Counted from the first letter of the stretch, positions 9,777 to 21,150 are shown. The stretch is 35,000 nucleotides of DNA from Chrysomallon squamiferum (GCA_012295275.1 CM022667.1:11135038-11170037); one strand, 5' to 3'. The notes: generated by a model not told the origin, from the sequence alone. Numbers and translations: made by a program.

Positions 9777-9980
9777 TATTATTATTATTATTGTTGTTGT
9801 TGTTGTTGTTGTTATAAATTATTAATGTATTTATTTATTAATATGTTTATATATTTTTTTTTATCTGGGATCATATGAATGTATTTTAAATGTTGGTTAC
9901 ACAATAATTATTTTTTAGAACTGGATTAAGTTAATCTGTTTTGAAAATCAATTTAGGAAAATTTGTCAAGAGAAAATAAG

Positions 9981-9984
<4 letters not shown>
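9777..9984. repeat. (ATT)n/(TTG)n then AT-rich
   Basis: Short (ATT) and (TTG) block to about 9812, then AT-rich sequence with no frame. Confidence 0.7.

Positions 9985-10070
<86 letters not shown>
9985..10070 (+). repeat. Perfect (AG)43 array
   Basis: Uninterrupted. An Arg/Glu frame across it is a repeat translation. Confidence 0.99.
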
Positions 10071-10074
<4 letters not shown>

Positions 10075-10620
10075 ATAATTTTAATTTGATTCTGACTTCA
10101 TTTTCCCCAACATATATTTTGCAGTTGACAGAGCAGTACGTACCATTACTTTTAATACAATCAACAGGTTGGACTGCGGGACTAAAAATGGAACCCACTG
10201 TCCACTGCATATCAAATGACCGCTACACCGGGCATTATCTTGCATTATGAAATCATTCAGTGACGGTCACCACGAACATTCCAAAAGCTTGACCGTTGTA
10301 CATCAGATACACAAAACAAGGTGAGCTTTGTTTTCTTACGTCCACTACAGAGAGAGCCCCCACCCCCCCCACAGCGGTCACTTGTGGGTCAAATGGCGGA
10401 GAATTACCGTGAAGCCAATTAGTTTTGTATGCGAATGAAATTAGTTTGACTTTCAAGACGTGATTGGAGATTTTATACGGCAATTCAGAGGATAGACTGG
10501 AGATGCATACATAAGCCTCGAGTTTTGTGCAGTGTGGCGTACCGGAATACAGAGGTTCTGCACTACAGAGGCAGAGCGTGGAGTCAAGAACAGTAATTTA
10601 ATGCTTTAATAAATTCACAG
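10071..10620. promoter_or_regulatory. Complex island, candidate cis-regulatory element
   Basis: About 550 bases of non-repetitive, comparatively GC-rich sequence between microsatellites. It holds a MEIS-like TTGACAG (10125-10131), an inverted repeat GTGAC-G-GTCAC (10260-10270), a CACCC-type C-rich run (10357-10371), a DR5-like nuclear-receptor repeat, CCAATTAG and an octamer-like TATGCGAAT near 10430. No ATG-led frame of note. A plausible splice donor ACAAG|GTGAGC occurs at about 10320, but no exon can be built before it. Confidence 0.3.
10375..10391 (+). promoter_or_regulatory. DR5-like nuclear receptor site
   Basis: CGGTCA, five bases, GGGTCA. This is the spacing of an RAR/RXR element. The second half-site fits RGKTCA and the first has one mismatch. 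Confidence 0.25.
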
Positions 10621-10895
10621 GTTTTGGTTGTTTTGATTTCGATACGTGATGTATTACACCCCTTTTGGATTTAAAATATCCTGAAATGCTAACTATACAC
10701 GTACTTCTATGGAATGAATTTTTTCTTTGTTATTTGTTTTTCTTCATATTTTTATGATATCCAAGAGATAAAGCTCTGTGACAGTCACTCGTTAACGCCA
10801 GGACAGACAAAGTTTTGCGAATATCAGAAAATAGTTACAACAGACGACAACGTACAAATAACCGAATTACAGCGTCTGCATTGATACTACTGCCG
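10621..10895. other. Unique AT-rich sequence
   Basis: Nothing recognised. Confidence 0.35.
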
Positions 10896-11138
10896 ATCCA
10901 ACAACAACAACAACAAACAACCATAACAACAGCAAGAACTACTACAACTATTATTGAAATTACCACCTCTACTACTAATTCTGCAATTACTGCTACTAAC
11001 ACTGCTTGATACTTCTAATGATAATAAAAGTAGTAGTAGTAATAAGAACAATAATATATGTATGTATGTATGTTTGTATGTATGTATGTATGTATGTATG
11101 TATGTATGTTTGAATGTATGTATGTATGTATGTATGCA
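10896..11138. repeat. (CAA)n, (ACT)n and (TATG)n arrays
   Basis: (CAA)n from about 10899, degenerate ACT/AAT units to 11050, then a clean (TATG)n array at about 11057-11138 with TTTG variants. Confidence 0.95.
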
Positions 11139-11775
11139 TGTGTTATTTTATTCTAGTACAGACAAAATGGTTATTGGTAATTTCAATTGTTTTGCGAACA
11201 AGTTTGACTTTTCATATAATTTAAAATTTCACTGTTAACTTTTTCTTTCCTTCGTCCATTGATATAAAACAGAATAAAATAAAATTAAAATATAATAATA
11301 AATATTAATGAAAATAAAAATAAAAGTAATAATAGTAAAGTTAAATTACAATAAATAGAAACAGTTAGAAATAAAAATAGAGGGGAAAAAAATGAAGAAG
11401 AAACGTACAGAAATTCTAATGACAAGGAAATGAAAATAATAAAAAAATTATTAAAAAATTGCAAAAAAAAAAAAGAAGAAAAACAGATTGCAAACAAGTC
11501 AAGATAATAATGGAAATGGTTTGGGCGAAATTAGTTAAATATTTTATATTGACTTTTCAGTAAAAGATCTTAATATCTTTTGAAGAAGAGGAAGTAGCTA
11601 ATAAAAATAAGGTGGGTTTTTTTTTTCACGTTCATAACATTTGAGTCGACTTGAAGATATTGTTAGAATTTCCCCTGATGCGGTGAGTTCATTTATTGAC
11701 TTTTATTTCAAGTTCTTAAAATTTATATTTATTGAAAGAATGTAGAGAATGTACGGAAAACAGAATAATGAAATA
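11139..11775. other. AT-rich, partly A-rich sequence
   Basis: A-rich low complexity at about 11275-11480, then unique AT-rich sequence. No gene seen. Confidence 0.4.
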
Positions 11776-11860
11776 AATAAATAAAGAAAGAAAGAATGAA
11801 AGAAAGAAAGATAGAAAGAAAGAAAGAAAGATAGAAAGAAAGAAAGAAAGAAAGAACAAA
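11776..11860 (+). repeat. (GAAA)n array with GATA variants
   Basis: Tetranucleotide GAAA units, with GATA replacing GAAA at two or three places. Confidence 0.95.
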
Positions 11861-12290
11861 TATATCGTAGAATAGAAAAAAAGTCTTAATTATGATAATC
11901 ATAAAGAATAATAATTTTAAATAAAAGTTGATTTTAATGCCATAATAATACTATTAATAATGATTATGATAATAATAATGATGACGATGATGATCATGAT
12001 GATAATTAATAAACAATTAATATTATTCTAACATGTATGTTTGACATCCATTTAAGAAATGAGCCATATCTCTACCAAGTCAACCAAACAATAGCTAGAG
12101 TAGACACACAGTTTTAGTGTTGGTTGATAAAGAGTTAACTGCTTCAGGGATCATTAAACACGTGAAAAACCTCACTGATTATTAATTTGGTGCGTCGACA
12201 ATTACTTCAAATCACAGTTTCAAATGTCGTGCATGATTAAATCTGCGTTTTCGTATTAAACAGAAAATGAATGTCAGACAGTAACTCACA
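11861..12290. other. AT-rich unique sequence with short (AAT)/(GAT) runs
   Basis: Degenerate AAT/GAT units at 11940-12005. The rest is unassigned. Confidence 0.4.
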
Positions 12291-12395
12291 ACAACATCAA
12301 CAGCAGCAGAAGCAACAACAACAACAACAACAACACCAATAACAACAACAACAACAACAACAATAACAACAATAATAATAATAATAGTAATAATA
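12291..12395. repeat. (CAA)n/(AAT)n array
   Basis: CAA units with CAG and CCA variants, then AAT units. The poly-Val/Ile minus-strand frame is a repeat translation. Confidence 0.95.
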
Positions 12396-12449
12396 TTCAT
12401 TATGATGATCAAGACGATTATGATAAATTCAGAAACAAAAATAAATTAA

Positions 12450-12478
12450 TAATGAACGAATGAATAAAAATGAATGAA

Positions 12479-12517
<39 letters not shown>

Positions 12518-12530
12518 AACAAATAAAATA
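12450..12530. repeat. (GAAT)n/(AAAT)n array
   Basis: GAAT units grade into perfect AAAT at about 12476-12518. Confidence 0.95.
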
Positions 12531-13080
12531 AAAAATACAATGTAATCGATGGGACATCAGTCTTTTCCGAATGTTTTGGTAATCACCAAGTTCAGTAGAG
12601 TTGTCTCCCCTAAATAAAGACAGTCCATTGCTCTCCTTTTCAAGGAATCAAATAAATAACTATACACACAATAACAGTCCTAATAATAATTGATATTTGC
12701 AGTTTCATTTCAGTGGATAAACGGTCATTAGTTAGAATGGTTCGTATCACAGCTTAATGTTTCTTTTCTACATTTTGTCGACGTTTATATCGTAAATACT
12801 TTTTTGGTACCTAAATAAACGTTATTTAAAACACTACATTAAGCAAGACGGCACTGATAATGTACTTAGCCAGAGAAGGTTATGAGATTTTACTTGAAAC
12901 GGTATGACTTGTTTGGGGGGTGTAGAAATCTCTATCATGTTATGAAATGAATTATGAAATAAGCCTCAGTCTGTGGTGGTTATTTAGAACGATGACAAAT
13001 TAACCGAACGCAGCAGAATGAAAAGGGATATAATACTGTGCGTAATTAACTTATTTTTTTCCCGTTTATTTATCGTCCAC
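12531..13080. other. Unique sequence, no gene recognised
   Basis: About 550 bases of complex AT-rich sequence. No long frame, no recognisable motif. Confidence 0.35.
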
Positions 13081-13084
13081 CCTT

Positions 13085-13332
13085 CTATCATCCATCCATC
13101 CATCCATCCATCAGTCACTCTCAGTCAGTCTTGCTGTGTGTGTGTGTGTGTGTCTGTCTGTGCACCTATCTATCTCTCTAGCTATCTACCTATTTGTCTA
13201 TCTGTCTGTATATATCTCTATCTGTCTATCTATCTGTGACTTTCTGTCTTTCTCTCTGTCAGTCTTTCTGTCTACCTATCTATCTATTCATCTATCTCAC
13301 TATCTCTCCATCTATTCTAATCTGTCTATCAA
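13085..13332 (+). repeat. Degenerate (CATC)n, (GT)n, (TATC)/(TGTC)n array
   Basis: (CATC)n at 13088-13113, (GT)n at about 13136-13153, then mixed TATC, TGTC, TACC and TCTC units. Older and more diverged than the array at 21419. Confidence 0.93.
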
Positions 13333-13380
13333 ACTACTTACTCTGATACATGATAAATTTTGCGGGTTTCGTTCACAAAG

Positions 13381-13629
13381 ATGAACCTATTCTTCACGAC
13401 AGAGATTTCAAATTCTCGTCAACAAAACTTTCTATTTTCATGTAACTCGTGGAAAGATAAAGCTAAAAATTTAATTTACTTTAGCTGCAAACAGATCTTC
13501 CCAGGTGGTTTATCTTTTTACATTTTCCGTCAGAACGAGATGTTGATTTGGAGATCGTGTAACTTGCTCATCACGAGAAAAATGTTACCTAACAAGTTTC
13601 AAATCGCCGATATTCGTGTTGTTTTTTAA
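13381..13629 (+). CDS. Doubtful open frame, 82 codons
   Basis: ATG with A at -3 (AAGATGAAC) opens 82 codons of non-repetitive DNA, beginning MNLFFTTEIS and ending at TAA. The product contains several Cys and aromatic residues but no recognised domain. A donor-like GATG|GTAAGC lies 45 bases after the stop and so does not help. Chance is the likelier explanation. Confidence 0.12.
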   Translation: MNLFFTTEISNSRQQNFLFSCNSWKDKAKNLIYFSCKQIFPGGLSFYIFRQNEMLIWRSCNLLITRKMLPNKFQIADIRVVF

Positions 13630-13676
13630 CTAATAAACTTACATTTCGTTCAAGAGTTTAAGGATGGTAAGCCACA

Positions 13677-13701
13677 TTTTTTTTTTTTTTTTTTTTTTTT
13701 T
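13677..13701. repeat. T25 homopolymer
   Basis: Uninterrupted T run; on the minus strand it could be a retroposon poly(A) tail, but no body is identifiable. Confidence 0.95.
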
Positions 13702-14165
13702 AAGAAAGAGGAATTAAATAAATGCATTTACAGACTCTGTATTTATAAAATTTCTGAAATGGATAACACCAGTGTAGATGGACACTTTTTAACAAGCACT
13801 CGTAAAATTTACAAAATCTGATTAGCGAAAAAGAGATTTGGTTGCCAAGTGAAAATAACAGCGGCTAATACAGAGAGAAAGAAAGGGACAGACAGTGAGA
13901 GCGATACAAACAGAAAAATACACAGACAGAGAGACAGAGACTGATTTAGATATTTTGTCAGGAAAATAGAGTGACACACAGACAGGCAACCGACCGGAAG
14001 AAAAGAGAGATAGAGATAAGCAAATATACAGATAAAAGTTCTTTAGAAAGATAAAATAAGAAGAAAAAGGATTTAAAGAAGATAACTTGTTTACTTATTG
14101 ATCAAACCATCTAATTCACAGTATTAATTATATGTTATTAAACGTGGTATAGAAACAGCCTTGCT
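13702..14165. other. Unique sequence with degenerate GACA
   Basis: Loose GACA/GAGA units at about 13870-13990. No gene. Confidence 0.4.
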
Positions 14166-14169
14166 GTAA

Positions 14170-14233
14170 TAACAACAACAATAATATCAACAACAACAAC
14201 AACAACAACAACACAATAATAGTAGTAGTAGTG

Positions 14234-14269
<36 letters not shown>

Positions 14270-14341
14270 ATAAGAATAATAATAATAATAATAGCAACAA
14301 CAGTAACGACAATAATAGTAATAATGTTAACCTTAATAACC

Positions 14342-14400
<59 letters not shown>
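14170..14400. repeat. (CAA)n, (AGT)n, (AAT)n compound array
   Basis: CAA at 14168-14212, AGT at about 14218-14268, a degenerate middle, then perfect (AAT)n at about 14346-14400. Confidence 0.97.
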
Positions 14401-14780
14401 CTACCTGTTCACGTTCTTATATACGGCCAACATAATGTTTCTTAACGTTCCATCTATATATTCCGCCTTTCCTTTTGCTAAGCTGGATGTTTTACGTCAT
14501 AATTGAAATAATGCCAATGACGTCATTTCTTTTCTTATTTGATAATACTTTACCCTATGGTTTACACATCATTGATTTTTGAAATGTCACTTAATTTATC
14601 GTTTGTTCTTTGTTTTCGTTTCTATTCAAGTGGAAAATAGATTGTTTAGAAGTACGAAATGTGCGAATAGGAGAGGAAATCTAATTAAGTCTTACGTAAG
14701 ATGTATTAGCATAGCTGTAAGTGTTCATATATTTTTTTATAAATTTTATTTTCTTGCTCCAGGCTCCATTTTGTTTCTTG
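14401..14780. other. Unique sequence
   Basis: No convincing gene; only short frames. Confidence 0.35.
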
Positions 14781-14835
<55 letters not shown>

Positions 14836-15030
14836 TGTTTCTTTTTACTATTTATATTCTTTTTCATATATGATGATGATGTTGATAATAATTTCTTCAT
14901 GTTGGACTGTATCTGTATCTGTATATCTATCTATCTAGCTATCTATTCATCTATCTGTCTATTTATCTATGTATGTATGTATGTATGTATGTATGTATGT
15001 ATGTATGTATATATGTATGTATCTATTTAT
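14781..15030. repeat. (ATT)17 and (TATC)n/(TATG)n arrays
   Basis: Perfect (ATT)n at about 14784-14834. After about 90 bases of T-rich sequence come TATC units (14923-14970), then a clean (TATG)n block to about 15021. Confidence 0.96.
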
Positions 15031-15129
15031 TTTCAAAACAGCTTTATTTATTCTAAATTTAAAACAAGAATTCTATTCAAACCTTTCAAATTATTATTTA
15101 GTATTACTTGAATAGATAAATAAATAAGC

Positions 15130-15300
15130 AACAACAACAACAGCAATAATAATAATAATAATACGATAATAATAATAATAATAATAATAATTATTATTAT
15201 TATTTTAAGGACAATTCTAGTAATAACAATAACAAATAACAACAACAACAACAAAGCTAGTAATAATGGTAGTAGTAGTTGTTACACTACTAGTAAAACA
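15130..15300. repeat. (CAA)/(AAT)/(ATT) array with perfect palindrome
   Basis: (AAT)n turns into (ATT)n at 15190/15191, making a 28-bp perfect palindrome (15177-15204). Further CAA and AGT units follow. Confidence 0.95.
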
Positions 15301-15304
15301 GTGG

Positions 15305-15414
15305 CAAATAAATAAATAAATAAATAAATCAGTAAAAATCCATGTAGGTGAATCGATCTCAGGACCCTGGCCTCGCAAGGAGGGAATACCTCACCACTCG
15401 AACTACCTACTTGG
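15305..15414 (-). mobile_element. tRNA-derived SINE head with (ATTT)n tail
   Basis: On the minus strand a tRNA-like body runs from about 15410 down to 15344. It has an A-box-like TAGTTCGAGTGG (15405-15394, one base longer than consensus) and a perfect B box GATCGATTC (15358-15350, fitting GWTCRANNC) at tRNA-like spacing. GTAGGT at the 5' end pairs with ACCTAC at the 3' end. The T-arm does not pair well, so this is not a working tRNA. About 15 bases after the body comes a pure (ATTT)n tail (15329-15305), as expected for a SINE ending in a simple repeat. Confidence 0.5.
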
Positions 15415-15442
15415 GCGTGTTAACTGCGGCGACAAAAGAAAC

Positions 15443-15453
15443 AAAATGGCGGC
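15443..15453 (+). promoter_or_regulatory. YY1-like AAAATGGCGGC motif
   Basis: Ten of eleven bases fit the YY1 word AANATGGCGGC or its variants. In animals this occurs near start sites of CpG-rich promoters. Its ATG opens only about 20 codons. Confidence 0.25.
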
Positions 15454-15563
15454 GAGTCAAGAGTTCATCGTTTTCATCGAAACCTCGCAGACGGCAACAT
15501 GTGCATGCTGATTAAAACTGCCGTCGTCGTCGTCGTCGGAGAAGGAGGAGCGGTCGCTTGTAA

Positions 15564-15905
15564 CCAATCTGCAATGGACGGACGGCGGGCAGGGGTCAGA
15601 AGCGACGCAGTGTTCTGAATCTGTTCACCAACTGCTCGAGCCTTTCTCTGCTGTTTCCGGGTTCTTATCTCGAGATTTGTGTGCCCCTTTTGTCTGATTC
15701 TGCTCGTGATGAAGGAGGTCAGCTGAATCGCTCAGATGTGTGTGTGTGTGACGTAGTCAACGGGTTCATCGCCCGTCGTATTTCAGACTTGTCGCGCGCC
15801 GATGTCGACAAGCTATTCGGTCAAAGTTTACAAACAGCTACTCGAGAGCGAGTTCTGAATAGAACTCTATGGAGTTCGCGAGAGTATGGACGGGAGAGTA
15901 ATTAA
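15564..15905 (+). CDS. Open frame of 113 codons without ATG, possible exon
   Basis: A frame stays open from after a TAA at 15561-15563 to a TAA at 15903-15905, across the GC-richest non-repetitive DNA in the window. It has no ATG, so it could only be a coding exon reached by splicing. The C-terminal part (residues ~65-110) is polar and helix-like (ISDLSRADVDKLFGQ, then TATRERVLN) and looks more protein-like than other frames here. I recognise no family. No clear acceptor is visible at the left. High GC lowers the chance of stops, so openness alone is weak evidence. Alternative: CpG-rich promoter or regulatory island (15415-15905), with (GTC)n around 15519-15538. Confidence 0.2.
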   Translation, partial: PICNGRTAGRGQKRRSVLNLFTNCSSLSLLFPGSYLEICVPLLSDSARDEGGQLNRSDVCVCDVVNGFIARRISDLSRADVDKLFGQSLQTATRERVLNRTLWSSREYGRESN

Positions 15906-16960
<1,055 letters not shown>

Positions 16961-17171
16961 GTAAAGAAAAAATATATATAAATACACAAAAAGAAACCAC
17001 TTTATTATATAATGTTACTGATGTCTGAAGATTCTAATCACATTTTTTTTTTCTCTAAATAAGACATTAAAGTAAGGCGTTGAAAAATGTCAAATTTCAT
17101 ATACATAAAAAGGAATTTGCAAGGAGAGGAGATTTTTACGATGTACTAAACAAGTCAAATAATTTGAATTA

Positions 17172-17315
17172 AGAAGTTTAACATTACTCTGTGGAAATTA
17201 TGTTTCCACTCATTCTGACATGTAACTGTAAGGAGAAGGATAAGAGACAGTTAAATAAAGTGTCTGTCATATTTATGTACGTGTGTATCTGAAAGGGAAA
17301 ATAAAAAAGCGAGAG

Positions 17316-17320
<5 letters not shown>
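17172..17320 (+). repeat. Dispersed repeat R2, copy B
   Basis: Matches copy A at 6756-6928 (33 of 40 bases over the best segment, from 17187) and is shorter by two internal gaps. It ends in AAAAGCGAGAGAAACAG and passes straight into (GA)40, as copy A does. Confidence 0.75.
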
Positions 17321-17402
<82 letters not shown>

Positions 17403-17623
17403 CATACAGGGAGATAGACAGAAAGACAGAGACAGAAAGACATACAGAGAGAGAGAGAAGCAGAAATATAGAGAGAGACATACAAACAGAGAGAGAGAGT
17501 GAGAGAGAAACAGAAAGACAGAGAGATATATATAGATAGAAATAGCGAGAGAGAGAAAGAAAAGACGTACAGAGATTGACAGAGAAACAGAAAGAGACAG
17601 ACACATACAGAGAGAGAGAGAGA

Positions 17624-17714
<91 letters not shown>
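17321..17714 (+). repeat. (GA)40, decayed GACA tract, (AG)44
   Basis: Pure GA at 17321-17400, then about 225 bases of GACA, GATA and GAAA variants, then pure AG at 17627-17714. Long Ser/Leu frames on the minus strand are repeat translations. Confidence 0.98.
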
Positions 17715-17719
<5 letters not shown>

Positions 17720-18293
17720 ACGTATACACGAAGAAAAATATTATCATACTGCACAGAACTAAATTAAAATATTCAGGTTGTTTAACACATTAGATTCTAA
17801 ACTGCAGACTTACAAACAGATGATGGGGGTCTCTGACCTTTATCCGCTTTGTTATCGTGCACTACCGTTTAAATTCTGTCGCCATTAAAACTGCCGCCAC
17901 AGGTCTAGCATGTGCCAAAACGATTTGAAATTAGTTCTTCGTGCATGCCAATAGATCTCCATGGGCTTAATTCCTTGTTTTGTAGGGGAATTTGCATATT
18001 ATGAAATATCCATAACTGTTATTGTCTGTAGTCGCGAAGTCCAAATGGCTGTAATATGATTGCGTGGTTTTTGGCTCAGAGAGGAAATGCTGTCAATCTC
18101 CGACTGATATTAGCTTTCTCTCTGATTTTTAAAAATCACTGGAGCCTGCTGAAGTACGTGAAGAAAACAGCTCCCTTAGCTACTCAAGTCAGCGACATTG
18201 TGGTTTGTGTTCCCATTACCAGTAATGTTTTCTGTTTTATTTTGTTTATTTTTATTTCATTTCATTTCATTTTATTTGATTTGATTTTTATTT
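17715..18293. promoter_or_regulatory. Complex island with POU/SOX/PBX-like words
   Basis: Non-repetitive, with a perfect POU octamer ATTTGCAT (17990-17997), a SOX core ATTGT at 18021-18025 about 24 bases on, and CTGTCAATC (18090-18098, PBX/MEIS composite with one mismatch in the decamer). TGACCTTTA (nuclear receptor half-site) and GCCATTAAAA lie in the left half. A TTG-initiated frame at 18056 has no credible start. Likely an enhancer-type conserved element rather than coding. Confidence 0.35.
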
Positions 18294-18334
18294 GTGTATG
18301 TGTGCGTGTGAGTGTGTGTGTGTGTGTGTGTGTG
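18294..18334 (+). repeat. (GT)n array
   Basis: Imperfect at the left, then clean GT to about 18333. Alternating purine-pyrimidine. Confidence 0.9.
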
Positions 18335-18538
18335 ATATTGAATAACCGTTGCTAATGAAACTGTACTAAAGTGTCGTTAATCAAATATTTATTCGTTTCT
18401 TTCATTCAAAATCATCTTGACTGAAATCTAGTCAAACAACAGATCAGATGTAAAGAAAAAAACTCAGACAGACAGACAGGCAGACAGACTGAGATAGCAC
18501 ATTACACGACACACTTGTATTTAACTAAAACTAGTTTA
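18335..18538. other. Unique sequence with short (GACA)n
   Basis: (GACA)n at about 18467-18490. No gene. Confidence 0.4.
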
Positions 18539-19255
18539 TTATTACTCGCAAAAGATCGCCGTACATTCCGACACTAATGAACCAAACCGGACCTGTCATT
18601 TCGCCATTTTTCCACCACCACCCCGCACTTTCATTTCTCGACGTCACCAACGTTGTTTACGTGGCTTCCAGCACAATCTAAACGACAGCATAATTCTCGA
18701 AAACTCGGACACAACCGGGGCAGTTTATTAAACCGTCCTCAACGATCGCAATATTTTATGCGACGCAACTAAAAACCCTTACCGAACTATTAAAGCGAAT
18801 GTACAACGCGGCGAAAACGACAATAAAAAATAAAATCATGCCGGGACATCGCGCTTCGCGATTGAAAGAGAGAGAGAGAGAGTCACATCGAGTGTGGGGG
18901 TTCGACGAAGTAATTCCGATCAAACAAATGCTCCCATTCTGTTCCACTGAGTGCCGCTTTTACCATTCAAACATTGAGCGTTTCGAGGCAAAAGGTCGCG
19001 CAAATCGATGGAAGGTCGAAGCAAAGTGTCCGGCATGAATGGAGCATTCTCAATCAAGAATATTAAAGTTTGATAGAAAGTCGTCCACGCGTGAAGTTGC
19101 GGTAAAATAGCGCCGAGTTAAACGCGGGTCTTTTGACCGAGGCGATTGTAGGAGAATTTTGGCGAAATTTGCCGATGCAATAAACTACAGCGCATGTCAT
19201 TTTTGACTGTCGAAGCGTTTAAAACATATAACATTGCGAGGCGAAAATAAAAATA
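18539..19255. promoter_or_regulatory. Long CpG-rich complex island
   Basis: About 700 bases, one of the longest non-repetitive CpG-rich stretches here. Words noted: GACGTCAC (CRE-like, near 18640), TTTTATGCGAC (posterior-Hox/CDX-like, near 18756), TTTTGGCGAAA (E2F-like, 19157-19167) and repeated TCGCGC. A short GA run at about 18868-18882 interrupts it. The two small frames (one per strand) do not resemble known proteins. Confidence 0.3.
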
Positions 19256-19440
19256 AAAAGAAAAAAAAAAAAAAGGTTTTTTTTTTAAGTTTTTTTTGTA
19301 CAAACATCGTCAAAGGATGTTTTTCTTTTCCAGACTCTTTATTTCATTTCATTTTTAAATTTTTGTCTTTATTATTATTATTATTTCTTCTTCTTCTTCA
19401 TCTTCTTCTCTTCTCTTTTTTTTTTTTGTCTTGGTTTGGA
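19256..19440. repeat. A-run, T-run, (ATT)n and (CTT)n low complexity
   Basis: A-rich 19245-19275, T-rich 19277-19298, then (ATT)n and (CTT)n at 19370-19410. Confidence 0.85.
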
Positions 19441-20058
19441 ACTGACTGAAGATCGTAAAACTGACTGTTGATTTGATAAATCGCTGTTTGTGTTTCTGTT
19501 AATACAAACTGTTCAGTGACAGTCTACGTCATAATCACGTGAAAGACAGACACACACACAGACTTACAAACAACTTAAACTCATCTTGCCGAATGAAGAT
19601 AATGTATTTACTTTTTAAAAAATAAAAATGTTCCGATTCCATTCTCAATATGATTTTATAGTTTTTGTTTTTCAAAGGAGACAAACTTTTATAATAAATT
19701 TTAAAATACCTTGTCTGTGATATTCTTTATTAAAAATATGACTGTATATCTTATTTTAAGTAGAAATATTTATATTTGTTATGATATCTATTCTTACACA
19801 TCTATATTAGATCTGTGTTCTGATCTAAATCTAATTAATATATGTAATCCTATATTTATCTCTTATGACAGCTAATATATAATTAGGTGATGTTTGGGAC
19901 AATCGTTCATTTTGTTCATGTCCCTGTTTGTATAACTTAATGTTATAAAGAAATAAAGATGTGGAAGTGTTTTTGAACATAGAAGAGAAACAGTCAGACA
20001 GAGAGAGACCATAATGATGATGTCTAGCCGTTTCTTTAATTGTTTATTTCATCGAGTA

Positions 20059-20060
<2 letters not shown>
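19441..20060. other. AT-rich unique sequence
   Basis: About 620 bases without a gene. An AATAAAG near 19953 follows non-repetitive sequence but stands alone. Confidence 0.35.
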
Positions 20061-20151
<91 letters not shown>

Positions 20152-20360
20152 AATTATTTCTCTCTCTCTCTCCCCGATTATCTCTCTCTGTCTGTCTCTC
20201 TGTCTCTCTCTGTCTGTCTGTCTCTCTCTCCCAATTATCTCTCTCTCTCCGTCTGTCTGTCTGTCTATCTCTCACTCAGTTATCTCTCTCTGTCTCTCTT
20301 TCTCCGCCTGTCTGTCTGTTTGTCTGTCTCTCCCTCCCTCCCTCCCTCTCTCTGTATGTG
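20061..20360 (+). repeat. (CT)44 and decayed CT/TGTC tract
   Basis: Perfect CT at 20061-20148, then about 210 bases of CT with CCAATTAT interruptions (three times, about 70 bases apart), TGTC units and CCTCCCTC. The recurrent interruption suggests block duplication inside the array. Confidence 0.97.
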
Positions 20361-20900
20361 TGTGTATATGTCTTTCGTATCTGCTACACACACGTCACAA
20401 CAAACGGAGGTAGTGATCAATACTATTTACACTCTGACACTGAGAGCTGGGAACATTCTCTAACATCTTGTCGGTTCTGCGGTCACTAAGTGATCTGCCT
20501 ATTGAAAATAAGAGTCGAAGCGTAGTCCTGAAGAACTCAGACCCTCTCAGTCGTAACAACAAGAGCTATTTCAGGAAACACACAGAGATTTTTTAGATTC
20601 TAATAATTGGGTAATATTTATAGAACAGTTACTAGATATAGTTTCTAGTACGAACAGTTAAATTTTGACGAGGTACGAGATCCGTGCTTGTAAGAAGAAC
20701 AGTTTTTGTTTCCTGGTAAAGAATTATCCAACATTGTGTCCTGTTATCTTAACGGCCTTCGTTTATTTTTTCATTTTTTGAATATTTATAATTCCACCGA
20801 GATATGGAATCGTTTGTATATGTTAGCTGAATTACTATGTATTCTACAACCATTATTTTATAGCCATTGTAATAAAACATGTTTTCATAAAAAAATTTCT
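20361..20900. other. Unique sequence
   Basis: No ATG-led frame of note; only a TTG-initiated frame at 20706. Unassigned. Confidence 0.35.
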
Positions 20901-21150
20901 AAGCAAAAAAAAAAAAAAATAATAAAAAATAAAAATAAAAAGTAAAATTTTTTTTTTAAATTGTTGATAAATGAAGCGATATTTTGAAATAAATAATATT
21001 ATTAATTATTTGTTTCTTTGTTTATTAATTTTTTTTAAAATAGTTTTTAGATTTGTTTTCTATTTTTATTATTATTTTTCATTCCTCTTTCTTTCTTTCT
21101 TTCTTTCTTTCTTTATTTCTTTCTTTCTTTCTTTCTTTCTTGTATGACTT
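20901..21150. repeat. A-rich/T-rich low complexity and (TTTC)n
   Basis: A-rich 20905-20946, AT-rich middle, then (TTTC)n at about 21088-21140. Confidence 0.85.

Noticed and set aside
15344-15410. Functional tRNA gene
   Set aside because: B box and acceptor ends are good, but the T-arm and D-arm do not pair, the A box has an extra base, and a SINE-type simple-repeat tail follows.
17184-17747. Long Ser/Leu open frames on the minus strand
   Set aside because: Translation of (CT)n and decayed variants. The same is true of the frames at 6768-7364, 20014-20489, 23092-23453, 27916-28280 and 29124-29429.
18056-18355. 99-codon frame in the octamer-bearing island
   Set aside because: It starts at TTG, not ATG, and its end is a translation of the (GT)n array.
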